DNA from: Sphingobium jiangsuense
GTDB lineage: Bacteria > Pseudomonadota > Alphaproteobacteria > Sphingomonadales > Sphingomonadaceae
Direction of reading: 5' to 3'
DNA: 64,000 bases
NCBI RefSeq assembly: GCF_014196495.1
Contig: NZ_JACIDT010000008.1
Location: forward strand, 62,001 to 126,000
Position numbers and translations under genes: made by a program. Of the stretch, positions 50,646 through 59,102 are shown one piece after another. The notes under the pieces were generated by a model, which had not been told where the DNA came from, searched no databases, and was given only the letters and a program-made list of their open reading frames with translations. Every line of letters begins with the position of its first letter. Position 1 is the stretch's first letter.

Positions 50646-51743
50646 TCATTTCCAGAAGCGGTAGACCGGATCGTCCGGCCCCTGTTGCCCGCGCAGCGGC
50701 AGGGCGGCGACGAGGCCGTCCTCGTCCCCGGCGACGGGCTGTTGCAGCGTCCAGTCGCAGACGAAATGGCGCTCGGCGAATTTCCACACGCCATCGCGGC
50801 GCGAGAAGCGGTCGATATAGCGGCCGCCGGTCAGCACGCCTGTCCGGGCATCGCCTTCGCCGCCGATCGTGACGGCGGCCACGGCGTAGGATTCGCCGAT
50901 CGCCTCGTCGCCGTCTATCTCGAACCACTGGTTGGCGGTCGAGTGGAAGGCCTGTTCGAAACTGTCGCGCACGATCTTGCAGATCTCCACCGCGAACGCC
51001 TGCCCATTGCCGTTGAACGCGCCGCTCGTCACCACGCTGTCCTCATGGAACAGGGATTTGAGCAGCGCCTCGTCAGTGCGGTCGACGCCCCGGCAATAGG
51101 CGGCGGTCAGCGTCGCGAGCTGCTGGGTGGAGATGGTCCGGTCGATCAGGTCGGGGGAGGGGGCGTTCATGGCGGGGGCTTCCTTGCGGGAGGAAAAGGC
51201 GGCGGCGCAGGCGCTGGCGAGCAGCGCCATGCCGGGGTCGGCGCGGCCATGGCCGCCGGTCGGGAAATGATGGGCGAACTCTCCGAGCGGCGGCGGCGCG
51301 AAGCTGCCCTCATGGCTCAGCGGCACGTCGAGCACATAGCGGCGATGGGCGATCTTCCACACGCCCTCGCGCCGGGTGAAGCGGTCGAGATAGCGCCCGC
51401 AGATCAGCCTTTGGCGCGGGGAGCCGTCGTCGGCGGGCGCCGCGGCATAGGCGGTGACATAGGTTTCGCCCAGCGCCTCGTCCTCGCCGGTCTGCCGGAT
51501 CCAGCTGTGCGCGGCGCGGTGCAGGGTGATCGGCCCGCCGCTCTGCGCTGTGGCGAGGATCGCCGCCAGTTCCGAGGCGGGGCCGGTGAAGAAGCCGTAG
51601 TCGACCCCGGCATCGCCATGATAGCATTGGGCGATCGTCCCCGCATCGGCGCGATCGACCCCGCGCCCATGCTGGGCGAGCAGCTTGCGGATCGCCTGAA
51701 CGGCGGCGACTTCGGCAAGGGCGGTGGCGGTCTGCTGGTCCAT
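50646..51743 (-). CDS. Tandem double SnoaL/NTF2-fold protein
   Basis: A 365-residue chain with two complete SnoaL domains: residues about 5-145 (AVQAIRKLLAQHGRGVDRAD ... RFTRREGVWKIAHRRYVLD) and about 200-340 (QLATLTAAYCRGVDRTD ... RFSRRDGVWKFAERHFVCDW). Usual members are single-domain at 130-180 residues. Met192 at position 51170 has AAGGAAG 8 bp upstream, so the second half could also be made separately. This suggests two once-separate genes joined by loss of a stop codon, or a sequencing slip. It lies 3 bp after the FAD dehydrogenase gene. Roles such as isomerisation or hydration are guesses. Confidence 0.78.
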   Translation of the reverse strand: MDQQTATALAEVAAVQAIRKLLAQHGRGVDRADAGTIAQCYHGDAGVDYGFFTGPASELAAILATAQSGGPITLHRAAHSWIRQTGEDEALGETYVTAYAAAPADDGSPRQRLICGRYLDRFTRREGVWKIAHRRYVLDVPLSHEGSFAPPPLGEFAHHFPTGGHGRADPGMALLASACAAAFSSRKEAPAMNAPSPDLIDRTISTQQLATLTAAYCRGVDRTDEALLKSLFHEDSVVTSGAFNGNGQAFAVEICKIVRDSFEQAFHSTANQWFEIDGDEAIGESYAVAAVTIGGEGDARTGVLTGGRYIDRFSRRDGVWKFAERHFVCDWTLQQPVAGDEDGLVAALPLRGQQGPDDPVYRFWK

Positions 51744-51746
51744 CGC

Positions 51747-53222
51747 TCAGGCTCCCGCCGCGCCGGAGAGCGGGGCGCTGTTGCCCATCGCCACGCGCCC
51801 GGCGACGCGCCCGAAATAGGAGCCGGGGCCGAGGCTCATCCCGCTCGCATAGCTTTTGCCGCAGCGGGGGATATGCGCGGTGCACGCGCCCGCCGCATAA
51901 AGGCCGGGGATGACCGCGCCCTTGCCGTCCAGCACCTGCGCGTCGGAGGTGATCTTGAGCCCGCCCAGCGTGATGTAGAGATAGTTGGAGCGGTTGAACG
52001 AGATGTCGAACGCCGCCCACGGCCCCTTGTCCAGCGGCTTCAGCCAGTCGGGATGCTTGTTGAACAGGGGATCGCGCCCCTGGGCGGCGTGGCGGTTATA
52101 GCTCGCCATCGTCCGCGCCAGCGACCCGGAGGGCAATTCCAGCCGGGCTTCCATTTCCTCCACCGTCTCGAACCCGTCGATCAGCTCATGATGGGCGGTG
52201 GTGATTTCCGGGTAGGCGAAGATATCCGCATCGACGATCAGAAAGGCCCGCTGGCCCGGCTGCTCCATGATGAAGGAGGCGGTGCGGCCATGATAGCTGT
52301 CCTCGGCGACGAAGCGCTGGCCGAGCGTGTTGACGATGATGCCCTTGATCAGCTGGCCCGGCGGGTAGATGGAGGCGGTGGCGATCATCCCGTCCATGCC
52401 GGAGGTCGCCGCGCCCGCCGCCGTGCCCAGCAAAATGCCCGACCCGTCGGTATAGGGCGTGCCGAGCGGCTCGGCGGTGTCGGGCAGGCCGGGGAAATAT
52501 CGGGCGAGCATCTCCTTGTTCACGCCGAAGCCGCCGGTCGCGATGACGACGCCGCGCCGGGCGCGATAATATCTGTCCTGCCCGGTCTGGCGGATGGCGA
52601 CGCCCGCGGCGCCGCCTGCCTCATCGACGATCAGCGCGGTCGCGATGCTGTCATGGCTGGCGCGCACGCCTTCCTCCTCGCAGCGGGCGAGCAGCGGCGT
52701 CATCGCGCCCGCGCCGGGGCTTTCGCCCGCCATCTGCACCTGATGCCCGCGCGGCACCGGCGTGGCGATGTCGCGGAACGGCCAGACCTTCTCGTTGCCG
52801 GTGCTCATCAGCCCCTCGGTCGAGAGGATGAACACCGCCTTGTCGGGATAATAGCTGCGCTCGAACGGGACGCCCTGAGCCTCCATCCAGTCGAAATGCG
52901 CGACATTGTCGTCGCAATAGCGGCGGATGTGGTTTGCCTGCTCCATCCCCATCGAGGCGACCATGAAGCGGTACATATTCTCGGCGCTGTCGTCATAGCC
53001 CGCCGCCTGCTGCACCGCCGTGCCGCCGCCGAAATAGAAGAGGCCGGAGGACAGCGCGCTCGACCCGCCGCCCGCGCTCGCGCGCTCGATCACCAGCACG
53101 TCGCCGCCCGACCGCCGCGCCTCCAGCGCCGCACAGGCCCCGGCGATGCCATAGCCGATGACGATCACGTCGGCCTCGTCGTCGAAAGCGGCGATATCGC
53201 CCAGCGGCACGGTCTTGCTCAT
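51747..53222 (-). CDS. FAD-dependent dehydrogenase, ketosteroid-dehydrogenase/fumarate-reductase type
   Basis: A 491-residue flavoprotein of the FAD_binding_2 group. The dinucleotide motif GYGIAGACAALEARR is near residues 23-37, followed by GGGSSALSSG, the GVVIATGGFGVNKEM segment and a C-terminal FAD contact PGLYAAGACTAHIPRCG...YFGRVAG. No signal peptide is seen, so it should be cytosolic. Members introduce double bonds next to a ketone (3-ketosteroid dehydrogenases) or reduce enoates. With SnoaL, SDR and MDR genes around it, a role in oxidation of a cyclic ketone is plausible. Confidence 0.85.
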   Translation of the reverse strand: MSKTVPLGDIAAFDDEADVIVIGYGIAGACAALEARRSGGDVLVIERASAGGGSSALSSGLFYFGGGTAVQQAAGYDDSAENMYRFMVASMGMEQANHIRRYCDDNVAHFDWMEAQGVPFERSYYPDKAVFILSTEGLMSTGNEKVWPFRDIATPVPRGHQVQMAGESPGAGAMTPLLARCEEEGVRASHDSIATALIVDEAGGAAGVAIRQTGQDRYYRARRGVVIATGGFGVNKEMLARYFPGLPDTAEPLGTPYTDGSGILLGTAAGAATSGMDGMIATASIYPPGQLIKGIIVNTLGQRFVAEDSYHGRTASFIMEQPGQRAFLIVDADIFAYPEITTAHHELIDGFETVEEMEARLELPSGSLARTMASYNRHAAQGRDPLFNKHPDWLKPLDKGPWAAFDISFNRSNYLYITLGGLKITSDAQVLDGKGAVIPGLYAAGACTAHIPRCGKSYASGMSLGPGSYFGRVAGRVAMGNSAPLSGAAGA

Positions 53223-53343
53223 GATCCTCTTTCCTTTGCCGCCCTGCTGGCGCGTATCGATGCGCGGACAGTTGACCCGGTTCGGGCGTTCGCGAACACT
53301 GGCAATAATGAGAGGGCGCGCCCCTATGCCCTGCGACCGCGTC

Positions 53344-54120
53344 TCAGCGCGTCAGATAGCCGCCCTCGACCGCGAGGCTGTGGCCGGTCACATAGCTGGC
53401 CGCGTCGGAGCACAGCCATGCGCTCGCCTCCGCCACTTCCTCCGGCTTGCCGAAGCGGCCGAACAGGCTGAGCGCCGGGGCGAACTGCTCCTCGGTGAAG
53501 CCGGTGGCGTCGAGCGCGCCGCGCAGCATCGGCGTGTCGATCGCGCCGGGCAGCACCGCGTTCACGCGGATGCCCCTGGGCGCATATTCGAGGCTGCCGG
53601 TCTTGGTCAGGCCGATGACGCCATGCTTGGCCGCGACATAGGCGGCGTTATGGGGCTGCGGCCGCACCGAGCTGACCGATCCGACATTGACGATCGACCC
53701 CGGCGAGCCCTGCGCCAGCATCTGGCGGATCTCATATTTCATGCACAGCATGACGGAACGCAGATCGACGTTCAGCACCTTGTCGAATATCGCCATGTCG
53801 GCTTCGGCAATGGGCAGCGTGTCGGGGGTGATCGCCGCATTGTTGACCGCGCAGTCCAGCCTGCCGAACGCCGCCACCGTGGCGGCGACCAGCGCCTCGA
53901 CCTGATCCTCTTGCGCGACGTCGCACAGCACGGTTTCGGCGGTGCCGCCCTCGGCGCGGATCCGGTCGCGGGTCGCCGTCGCGGCGTCCCCGTTGATGTC
54001 GGAGACGACAACCTTCGCCCCGCGCGCGGCGAGCAGGCGGGCGGTCGCCGCGCCCATGCCCATCCCTGCGCCGGTGACGATGGCGACCTTGCCCGCGAGG
54101 CTGACCTGATCGGCGTTCAT
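53344..54120 (-). CDS. SDR-family dehydrogenase
   Basis: A 258-residue classical SDR with TGAGMGMGAATA (TGxxxGxG), the NNAA motif, Ser in GSVSSV and YVAAK as the YxxxK. It likely oxidises a hydroxyl to a ketone or the reverse with NAD(P). Its ATG overlaps the cytochrome gene stop (ATGA). The 121-bp gap after it contains no clear signal. Confidence 0.88.
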   Translation of the reverse strand: MNADQVSLAGKVAIVTGAGMGMGAATARLLAARGAKVVVSDINGDAATATRDRIRAEGGTAETVLCDVAQEDQVEALVAATVAAFGRLDCAVNNAAITPDTLPIAEADMAIFDKVLNVDLRSVMLCMKYEIRQMLAQGSPGSIVNVGSVSSVRPQPHNAAYVAAKHGVIGLTKTGSLEYAPRGIRVNAVLPGAIDTPMLRGALDATGFTEEQFAPALSLFGRFGKPEEVAEASAWLCSDAASYVTGHSLAVEGGYLTR

Positions 54121-54557
54121 GGCTTTGCTCCTTGCGCGATCCATTTGCGGAATGTGTCGATCTTGTCCTGCGTCAGCGGCGGCGCGCCGAACGGCATGCG
54201 CGCGCCGATGCCGCCATGCTGGTCCTGCGTTCCTTCCAGCTTCATGATCAGATAGCTGTTGTCCGGGTCGCCGGGAATCACGCGGGTCAGCGTGGCGACT
54301 TCGGTGGATTTCACATTGACGAGGCTGGCGATCGCCTTGCCCGGCACCAGCGACATATTGCCCGCCTCCTGCCCGGTCAGGTGGCAGGTGGCGCAGCTGC
54401 TCTGCAATATCGGCGCGATCTCGCTGGCGAACAGGGAAGGCTCTTCGGGGGCGGAAGATTGCTCCCCGCCGCCGTCCTTGTCCTTCGGCGGCTGCCCCGA
54501 ACAGGCAGCCAGCGCGAAGGCGGTCATCATCATCAGTACCGAAACGGTCAGCCGCAT
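54117..54557 (-). CDS. Cytochrome c-type lipoprotein
   Basis: A 146-residue exported lipoprotein: a hydrophobic N-terminus (LTVSVLMMMTAFALAAC) with a lipobox at Cys19, then a low-complexity acidic linker, then a small cytochrome c domain with one haem site CATCH (55-59). A likely distal Met is in RMPFGAPPL, and the last helix is DKIDTFRKWIAQGA. This resembles the cytochrome C-like domain found in planctomycete-type proteins. The ATG overlaps the stop of the exported FAD dehydrogenase (TGATG), so the pair is co-translated. It is the likely electron acceptor of that dehydrogenase at the periplasmic face. Confidence 0.85.
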   Translation of the reverse strand: MRLTVSVLMMMTAFALAACSGQPPKDKDGGGEQSSAPEEPSLFASEIAPILQSSCATCHLTGQEAGNMSLVPGKAIASLVNVKSTEVATLTRVIPGDPDNSYLIMKLEGTQDQHGGIGARMPFGAPPLTQDKIDTFRKWIAQGAKP

Positions 54558-56290
54558 CAGGATTTCACCGCATGGTTGGCGGCGATATAGCCGAAGGTGA
54601 CCGCCGGACCGATGGTGCCGCCCGCGCCCAGATAGGCCTGCCCGGTCGGGGACGCGACGCAGTTGCCGGCGGCATAAAGGCCGGGGATCGGCTCGCCCCG
54701 CGCGGAGACGACCTGCGCATGCTCGTTGATCTGCGGCCCGCCCGCCGTGTCCAGCGTGCCGGGGGCGAGGACGACGCAATAATAGGGGCCGCTCTCGGCA
54801 AAGGGGTGCATGACGGTGTTGGGATAGGGATTGGGCGGGAATTTCGTACCCTCGCGCCGGGCCGAGAACAGCAGGTGCCATTCGCGGTCGTAGAGATATT
54901 TGCCGCGGTCGAATTCGGGATCGACCCCCGCTTTCGCATAATCGTTGAACTTCGCGATGGTCGCCTTCGCATTGGCCGCGAAATCGGGGGCGAGGCGGAC
55001 GCCGCCGGTCCGGCCTTCCCAGCCCTTGATCTGCGCGGCGATCTTGCCGAACAGCTCGTCCCAGCTCGCGCCTTCCAGCAGATGCGGCTGCTCGCTCTTC
55101 TTGACCGGGAACGGGAAGGCCCCGCCGAACGCGTCGATCGAGCGTTCGTCGAACAGCATGAACATCAGATGGTTGGGATATTCCTCATGCGCGGGATCAT
55201 AGGGGAAATGCGCCTGCGTGCGGTCGTTATAGTCGCGCTTCTCGTTGACGATGCGCTTGCCATATTTGTTGACGAGGATCATCGAATCCCCCGGCAGCAC
55301 GAAGGCGCCCAGGCCCACGCCGCGATTGGCGAGCGCCTCGCCCAGCACGACCTGACTGCGCCAGGCGAGGCTGAGGTCACCCATCATCGCGCCCGCTTCC
55401 TGCGCCAGCGGGATGAAGTCGCCGGTCGATCCGGGCAGCGAGCAGGAACCGTAGACATAGGGCTGGTGCGTGTTGCACAGCTCGACATTGTGCGAATAGC
55501 CGCCGGTGCCGAAGACGACGCCCTTGTTCGCCTTGATGCGCAGGGTCTTGCCGCCCTGCTCCGCCTCCACCCCGATCACGCGGCCTTCCTCATTCCGGAG
55601 GATGCGTGTGACCTTCGTGTCGGTCATCACCGGGATGTTCTTCTGCTTGAGGAAGGCGTGGAGCTGGGTGGCGAGGCTGCCGCCGCCCTCCGAGGAGCCG
55701 GACCCCACCGCCGGTTCGAGCGCGCGGCCGGTCGGCACCTTGTTCTCCGGCAGATGGTCGGCATAGTCGGGGGCGGGGCGGTCCACCTGGAACAGGCGGA
55801 ACTGCTTGAACTGGACGGCGCCGATCTCGCGCAGATGATCGACCGCCGCCGCGCCATGGTCGTAAAAGGCCTCCGCCACCTTGTAGCGGCGCTCGTCGAG
55901 GCCGAGGGTCGGGCTGGCCGGGTCGTAATGGCGCGGATAGCCGTAGCGGACCATATATTTGAGCGCGTCCGCCTTGGGATCGGCTATGCCCTGTTCGCGC
56001 AGGATGAAATGGTTGAAGATCCAGCAGACGCCGCCCGATTTGGCGGTGGTGCCGCCGAGGATCGGCATCTTCTCAAGGACGATGGCGCTCGCGCCCGCCG
56101 CCGAGGCCGTCACGGCGGCGGAGCTGGCCGCCGCGCCGCTGCCGACGCAGACGAGATCGGCTTCGCGGTCCCACGCGCCGTCCGCCGCGCCGCCGGTCGA
56201 GGTGCGGCTGCACGCGCCCGTCACCGCCGCGGCGGCCACCACGCCCGCGCCCGCGAGCAACTGACGCCTGCCAAGACCCTTATTCTCCAT
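54557..56290 (-). CDS. Exported FAD-dependent dehydrogenase, Tat lipoprotein
   Basis: A 577-residue flavoprotein of the FAD_binding_2 (ketosteroid dehydrogenase-like) group. The N-terminus is GLGRRQLLAGAGVVAAAAVTGAC, a twin-arginine signal ending in a lipobox-like Cys. The FAD motif VGSGAAASSAAVTAS follows, with LGGTTAKSGG after it, and the C-terminus has PGLYAAGNCVASPTGQ and GGTIGPAVTFGYIAANHA. AGGAAGGA lies before the ATG. A folded FAD protein exported by Tat and coupled to a cytochrome c suggests a periplasmic dehydrogenase that feeds the respiratory chain. Substrate unknown; a cyclic ketone is plausible. Confidence 0.86.
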   Translation of the reverse strand: MENKGLGRRQLLAGAGVVAAAAVTGACSRTSTGGAADGAWDREADLVCVGSGAAASSAAVTASAAGASAIVLEKMPILGGTTAKSGGVCWIFNHFILREQGIADPKADALKYMVRYGYPRHYDPASPTLGLDERRYKVAEAFYDHGAAAVDHLREIGAVQFKQFRLFQVDRPAPDYADHLPENKVPTGRALEPAVGSGSSEGGGSLATQLHAFLKQKNIPVMTDTKVTRILRNEEGRVIGVEAEQGGKTLRIKANKGVVFGTGGYSHNVELCNTHQPYVYGSCSLPGSTGDFIPLAQEAGAMMGDLSLAWRSQVVLGEALANRGVGLGAFVLPGDSMILVNKYGKRIVNEKRDYNDRTQAHFPYDPAHEEYPNHLMFMLFDERSIDAFGGAFPFPVKKSEQPHLLEGASWDELFGKIAAQIKGWEGRTGGVRLAPDFAANAKATIAKFNDYAKAGVDPEFDRGKYLYDREWHLLFSARREGTKFPPNPYPNTVMHPFAESGPYYCVVLAPGTLDTAGGPQINEHAQVVSARGEPIPGLYAAGNCVASPTGQAYLGAGGTIGPAVTFGYIAANHAVKS

Positions 56291-56326
56291 CGATCCTTCC
56301 TCCCATTCCATGCCTGTGCGGTTTGC

Positions 56327-56377
56327 CCGAACCTGCCCGGCCCCGAACCTGCCCGGCCAGGCTTGCGGCAGGCAAGC
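56327..56377. repeat. 16-bp tandem duplication and hairpin
   Basis: CCGAACCTGCCCGGCC is repeated exactly and adjacently (56327-56342, 56343-56358), followed by the inverted repeat GCTTGC-GGCAG-GCAAGC (56361-56377). Both lie in the 193-bp gap between the Rieske alpha gene and the FAD dehydrogenase gene. They may affect transcript levels; no terminator T-run is present. Confidence 0.55.
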
Positions 56378-56483
56378 TATCACTTCTGATATAAATGGCG
56401 GGCGGTGGCCGATCGCGCCGGATCGGCCCCCGCCCGCCCTGTATTTCCCTGTCGGTGCGGCTGTTCAGGCGAGGCGCGCGGCC

Positions 56484-57797
56484 TCAGTCGTGGATGCCGC
56501 ACATGTCGTTCAGCCGCTCGTGAAACGCCTGCACGCGCTTTTCCTGATTGGCGAGCAGGCCGCCGGTATAGCCGCGCGAATGCAGCCCCTCCTGCTGGCC
56601 GATGGCGACGCTGAGATCCTGATCGGCGACGTCGCCCAGCGACCTAGTGCCGAAGATCACCGTCTCGCGCTCGACCGCCTCGAACGGGGTCGGCCCCATC
56701 GGCCCGATCACCACGTCGCTGTCGCCGATGCGGTGCGCCATGAACCAGTGGTCGAAGATGCAGCGTTCGGGGTCGGTCGGATGCGGTTCGGACCGCAGCA
56801 ACTGCACCCCGTCCGGCCACATGGTGAAGGTCAGGTTGGGGAACAGCGTATAATGGTGGAAGTCGACAATCTCGCTGTCGCCCATGCCGTCATAATGGGG
56901 ATAGCCCCTGGCCCGGCCCAGCTCGCGCTTCTTCGCGATGATCGCGGCGCGGGTCTGGCTCGCGCGGCCCTCGAAATCCTTCGGGTCCAGCTCCCAATAT
57001 TCCAGCGCCTGCGCCAGCGGCATTTCGAGGATGTCGGCGGTGTCGTAGCGCCCCGAAGGCTTCAGCCCGCGCATGATCATGCGGTTATGCCCGTCGGGAT
57101 AGATTTCGAAGATCGTGTCCTCCAGCGAATCGTCGATCACATTGGCGATCTGCGGGTGCAGCGTCGGCAGGTGATAGGATTCGTTGAAATTGTCGCGGAT
57201 GATCTTCCAGTTGCAGGGCACGTCGGATTTCAGCGCCATCACGCGCGTCATCCTGTCCATGCCCCATTGCTCCATCTGCCTGCCGACCGGGCCGAGCCAG
57301 TCCGCCAGCGACGCGGCGTCGCGATCCATGGTGAACCAGACGAAGCCGCCCCAGACGGCGCAGGGGATTTCCTCCAGCTTCGTCCTGCCGCAGGGATTGC
57401 CGCCGGGGAAGTCGTCCGGATCCTGCGCGTGGATGAGCGTGCCGTCGGGCGCATAGCGCCAGCCATGATAGGCGCAGGTGAGGAAGGGCGAGCCGCCCAC
57501 CTCGGTCCAGGCGAGGCGATAGCCGCGATGCTTGCACGCATTGTAGAAGGCGCGGACGGAGCCGTCCTCCTGCTTCAGCATCACCACCGACTCGCGGCCC
57601 AGATTATGGGTCAGGAAATCGCCCGGCTCCTCCAGGTCGGCGACCATGCCGCCGATATGCCAGACCTTCGTCCACACATGATCCCATTCGGCCTGCGCCC
57701 AGCGCCGGCTGTAATAGCGTTCTCCGGTGATCGGGTCGCCGCGGACGGGGGGATCATAATCTCCGACCTGACGGCCAAGCAGGGTTTCGACGGTCAT
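56484..57797 (-). CDS. Rieske ring-hydroxylating oxygenase alpha subunit (module 3)
   Basis: A 437-residue catalytic subunit, longer and clearly different from the two at 35 and 40 kb. Rieske ligands are Cys88/His90 (CKHRGY) and Cys108/His111 (CAYHGW); the iron site NFNESYHLPTLHP has His209 and His214. GGAGAG lies 8 bp before the ATG. It is the first gene of the minus-strand cluster, with a palindrome and a TetR gene directly upstream. No ferredoxin or reductase is adjacent, so its electron donor is not known. The partner genes suggest hydroxylation or dealkylation of a cyclic compound. Confidence 0.92.
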   Translation of the reverse strand: MTVETLLGRQVGDYDPPVRGDPITGERYYSRRWAQAEWDHVWTKVWHIGGMVADLEEPGDFLTHNLGRESVVMLKQEDGSVRAFYNACKHRGYRLAWTEVGGSPFLTCAYHGWRYAPDGTLIHAQDPDDFPGGNPCGRTKLEEIPCAVWGGFVWFTMDRDAASLADWLGPVGRQMEQWGMDRMTRVMALKSDVPCNWKIIRDNFNESYHLPTLHPQIANVIDDSLEDTIFEIYPDGHNRMIMRGLKPSGRYDTADILEMPLAQALEYWELDPKDFEGRASQTRAAIIAKKRELGRARGYPHYDGMGDSEIVDFHHYTLFPNLTFTMWPDGVQLLRSEPHPTDPERCIFDHWFMAHRIGDSDVVIGPMGPTPFEAVERETVIFGTRSLGDVADQDLSVAIGQQEGLHSRGYTGGLLANQEKRVQAFHERLNDMCGIHD

Positions 57798-57821
57798 GGC
57801 GCGCTCTCCAGATTTTATATA

Positions 57822-57835
57822 GTTGAACGATCGAC
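57822..57835. promoter_or_regulatory. Operator candidate between Rieske module 3 and tetR
   Basis: GTTGAACGATCGAC, an imperfect palindrome (GTNGANC/GNTCNAC) flanked by AT-rich TATATA-like sequence on both sides in the 91-bp divergent gap. It fits a TetR operator that would control both the Rieske gene and the regulator's own gene. Confidence 0.5.
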
Positions 57836-57888
57836 TAAATATATTCCGACGGGTTGCGGCTTGTCAATTCCTTGGGCATAGGGGCTGG

Positions 57889-58614
57889 ATGGCCGGAAAA
57901 GCTGAAAACCTAGCGGAAATGACAGGTGCCGAAGCATCCCTGCCCGCACCTCCGCGCATCGACCGGCGCCGCGCCCCGGAAACGGCGGCGAAGATATTGG
58001 ACGCGGCCGAGTCGCTCTTTTCGCTGCGCGGCTTCTACGGCGTCTCGCTGCGCGACATCGCCGGCGCGGCCAAGGTGCAGGTCGCGCTCACCCATTATCA
58101 TTTCGGGTCGAAGGAAGCGCTGTTCCGCGCGGTGGTCGACCGCCGCGCCGACGAGCATGTGCGCTGCCTCGCCGAGGCGCTCGATCAGGCGCTGACCGTG
58201 CAGGGCAGCCGCACCGAGCGGCGCAAGGCGATCATCCGCGCCTTCATCCTGCCCATCGTCGAGCGGACGATGCGCGGCGGGCCGGGGTGGAAGCATTATA
58301 TCCGGCTGATGGCGCAGATCGCCAACGCGCCGCAGCAGGAGGACTACACCGTCCCCTTCGGCCAGCATTTCGACGATCTGGTGCAATCCTACATCGCCGC
58401 GCTGAAAGACCTCCACCCGGATATGGAGGAGGGCAAGGTCTATTGGTGCTTCTTCTTCTATCAGGCGATGATCACCCATATCCTCGCGGAAAGCGGGATG
58501 CTCGACCGCCAGTCGGGCGGCCGCTTCCATTCCAGCGACCTCGACGCAATGGTCGAGCAGATGGTCGATTTCGTCTCCGGCGGTTTTCTCGGTCTGGGCG
58601 CGGGGCCGGATTGA
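57889..58614 (+). CDS. TetR/AcrR-family regulator
   Basis: A 241-residue TetR-type repressor. The HTH is APETAAKILDAAESLFSLRGFYGVSLRDIAGAAKVQVALTHYHFGSKEAL (positions about 34-80), followed by a large ligand domain containing YWCFFFYQAMITHILAESG. The start at 57889 is preceded by GGGGCTGG. It is divergent from the Rieske module 3 gene, with a palindrome in the gap, and upstream of a plus-strand SnoaL-SDR-SDR-TIM operon, so it likely represses both in the absence of substrate. Confidence 0.88.
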   Translation: MAGKAENLAEMTGAEASLPAPPRIDRRRAPETAAKILDAAESLFSLRGFYGVSLRDIAGAAKVQVALTHYHFGSKEALFRAVVDRRADEHVRCLAEALDQALTVQGSRTERRKAIIRAFILPIVERTMRGGPGWKHYIRLMAQIANAPQQEDYTVPFGQHFDDLVQSYIAALKDLHPDMEEGKVYWCFFFYQAMITHILAESGMLDRQSGGRFHSSDLDAMVEQMVDFVSGGFLGLGAGPD

Positions 58615-58694
58615 ACGCCCTAACATAAAGTCGAGTTGGCCGCCCGCCCGGCTTTGATAGTCTTGCTTCTCATAAGAGAAATGAGGAGCAGGCT

Positions 58695-59102
58695 ATGCGC
58701 CATGCCGAGGATCTGGCGGGCATCAATGCGGCACTGGCATGCTATGTCGACGGCGTGAACCAGCGCGACGCCGCGCTGTGGGCGTCCTCATGGGACGAGG
58801 AAGCGGAGTGGCGGCTGTTCGACCCGGAGCCGGTGCGCGGGCGCGAGGCGATCGTCGCGGCGTGGACGGCGGCGATGGCGGATTTCCCGTTCGTCGTCAT
58901 GCACGCGACGCAAGGGCAGGTCCTGGTCGAAGGCGATGAGGCGCAGGGGCGCTCCTATACCAGCGAGGTGGCGGAAACCGCGGACGGGCGCCATCTGCGC
59001 GTCTGGGGCTGCTACGTCGATCGCTATCGCAAACGCAACGGCGTCTGGCGCTTTTCCAGCCGCACCTTCTCCATCCTGAAATCGGAAGACCATAGTTCAT
59101 GA
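58695..59102 (+). CDS. SnoaL-like NTF2-fold protein
   Basis: A 135-residue SnoaL-type protein: INAALACYVDGVNQRDAALWASSWDEEAEW at the start, VRGREAIVAAW in the middle and YVDRYRKRNGVWRFSSRTFSIL at the end. GAGGAG precedes the ATG. It overlaps the following SDR by 4 bp (ATGA) and so is part of a tight four-gene operon. Confidence 0.84.
   Translation: MRHAEDLAGINAALACYVDGVNQRDAALWASSWDEEAEWRLFDPEPVRGREAIVAAWTAAMADFPFVVMHATQGQVLVEGDEAQGRSYTSEVAETADGRHLRVWGCYVDRYRKRNGVWRFSSRTFSILKSEDHSS

Noticed and set aside
50562..53471. A plus-strand open frame of more than 900 codons across the SnoaL/FAD genes
   Set aside because: It is antisense to three well-supported minus-strand genes, has shadow-type composition and shows no family motif.
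56327..56358. Insertion-sequence target duplication
   Set aside because: The two 16-bp copies are directly adjacent with nothing between them, so a replication slip is simpler than transposition.
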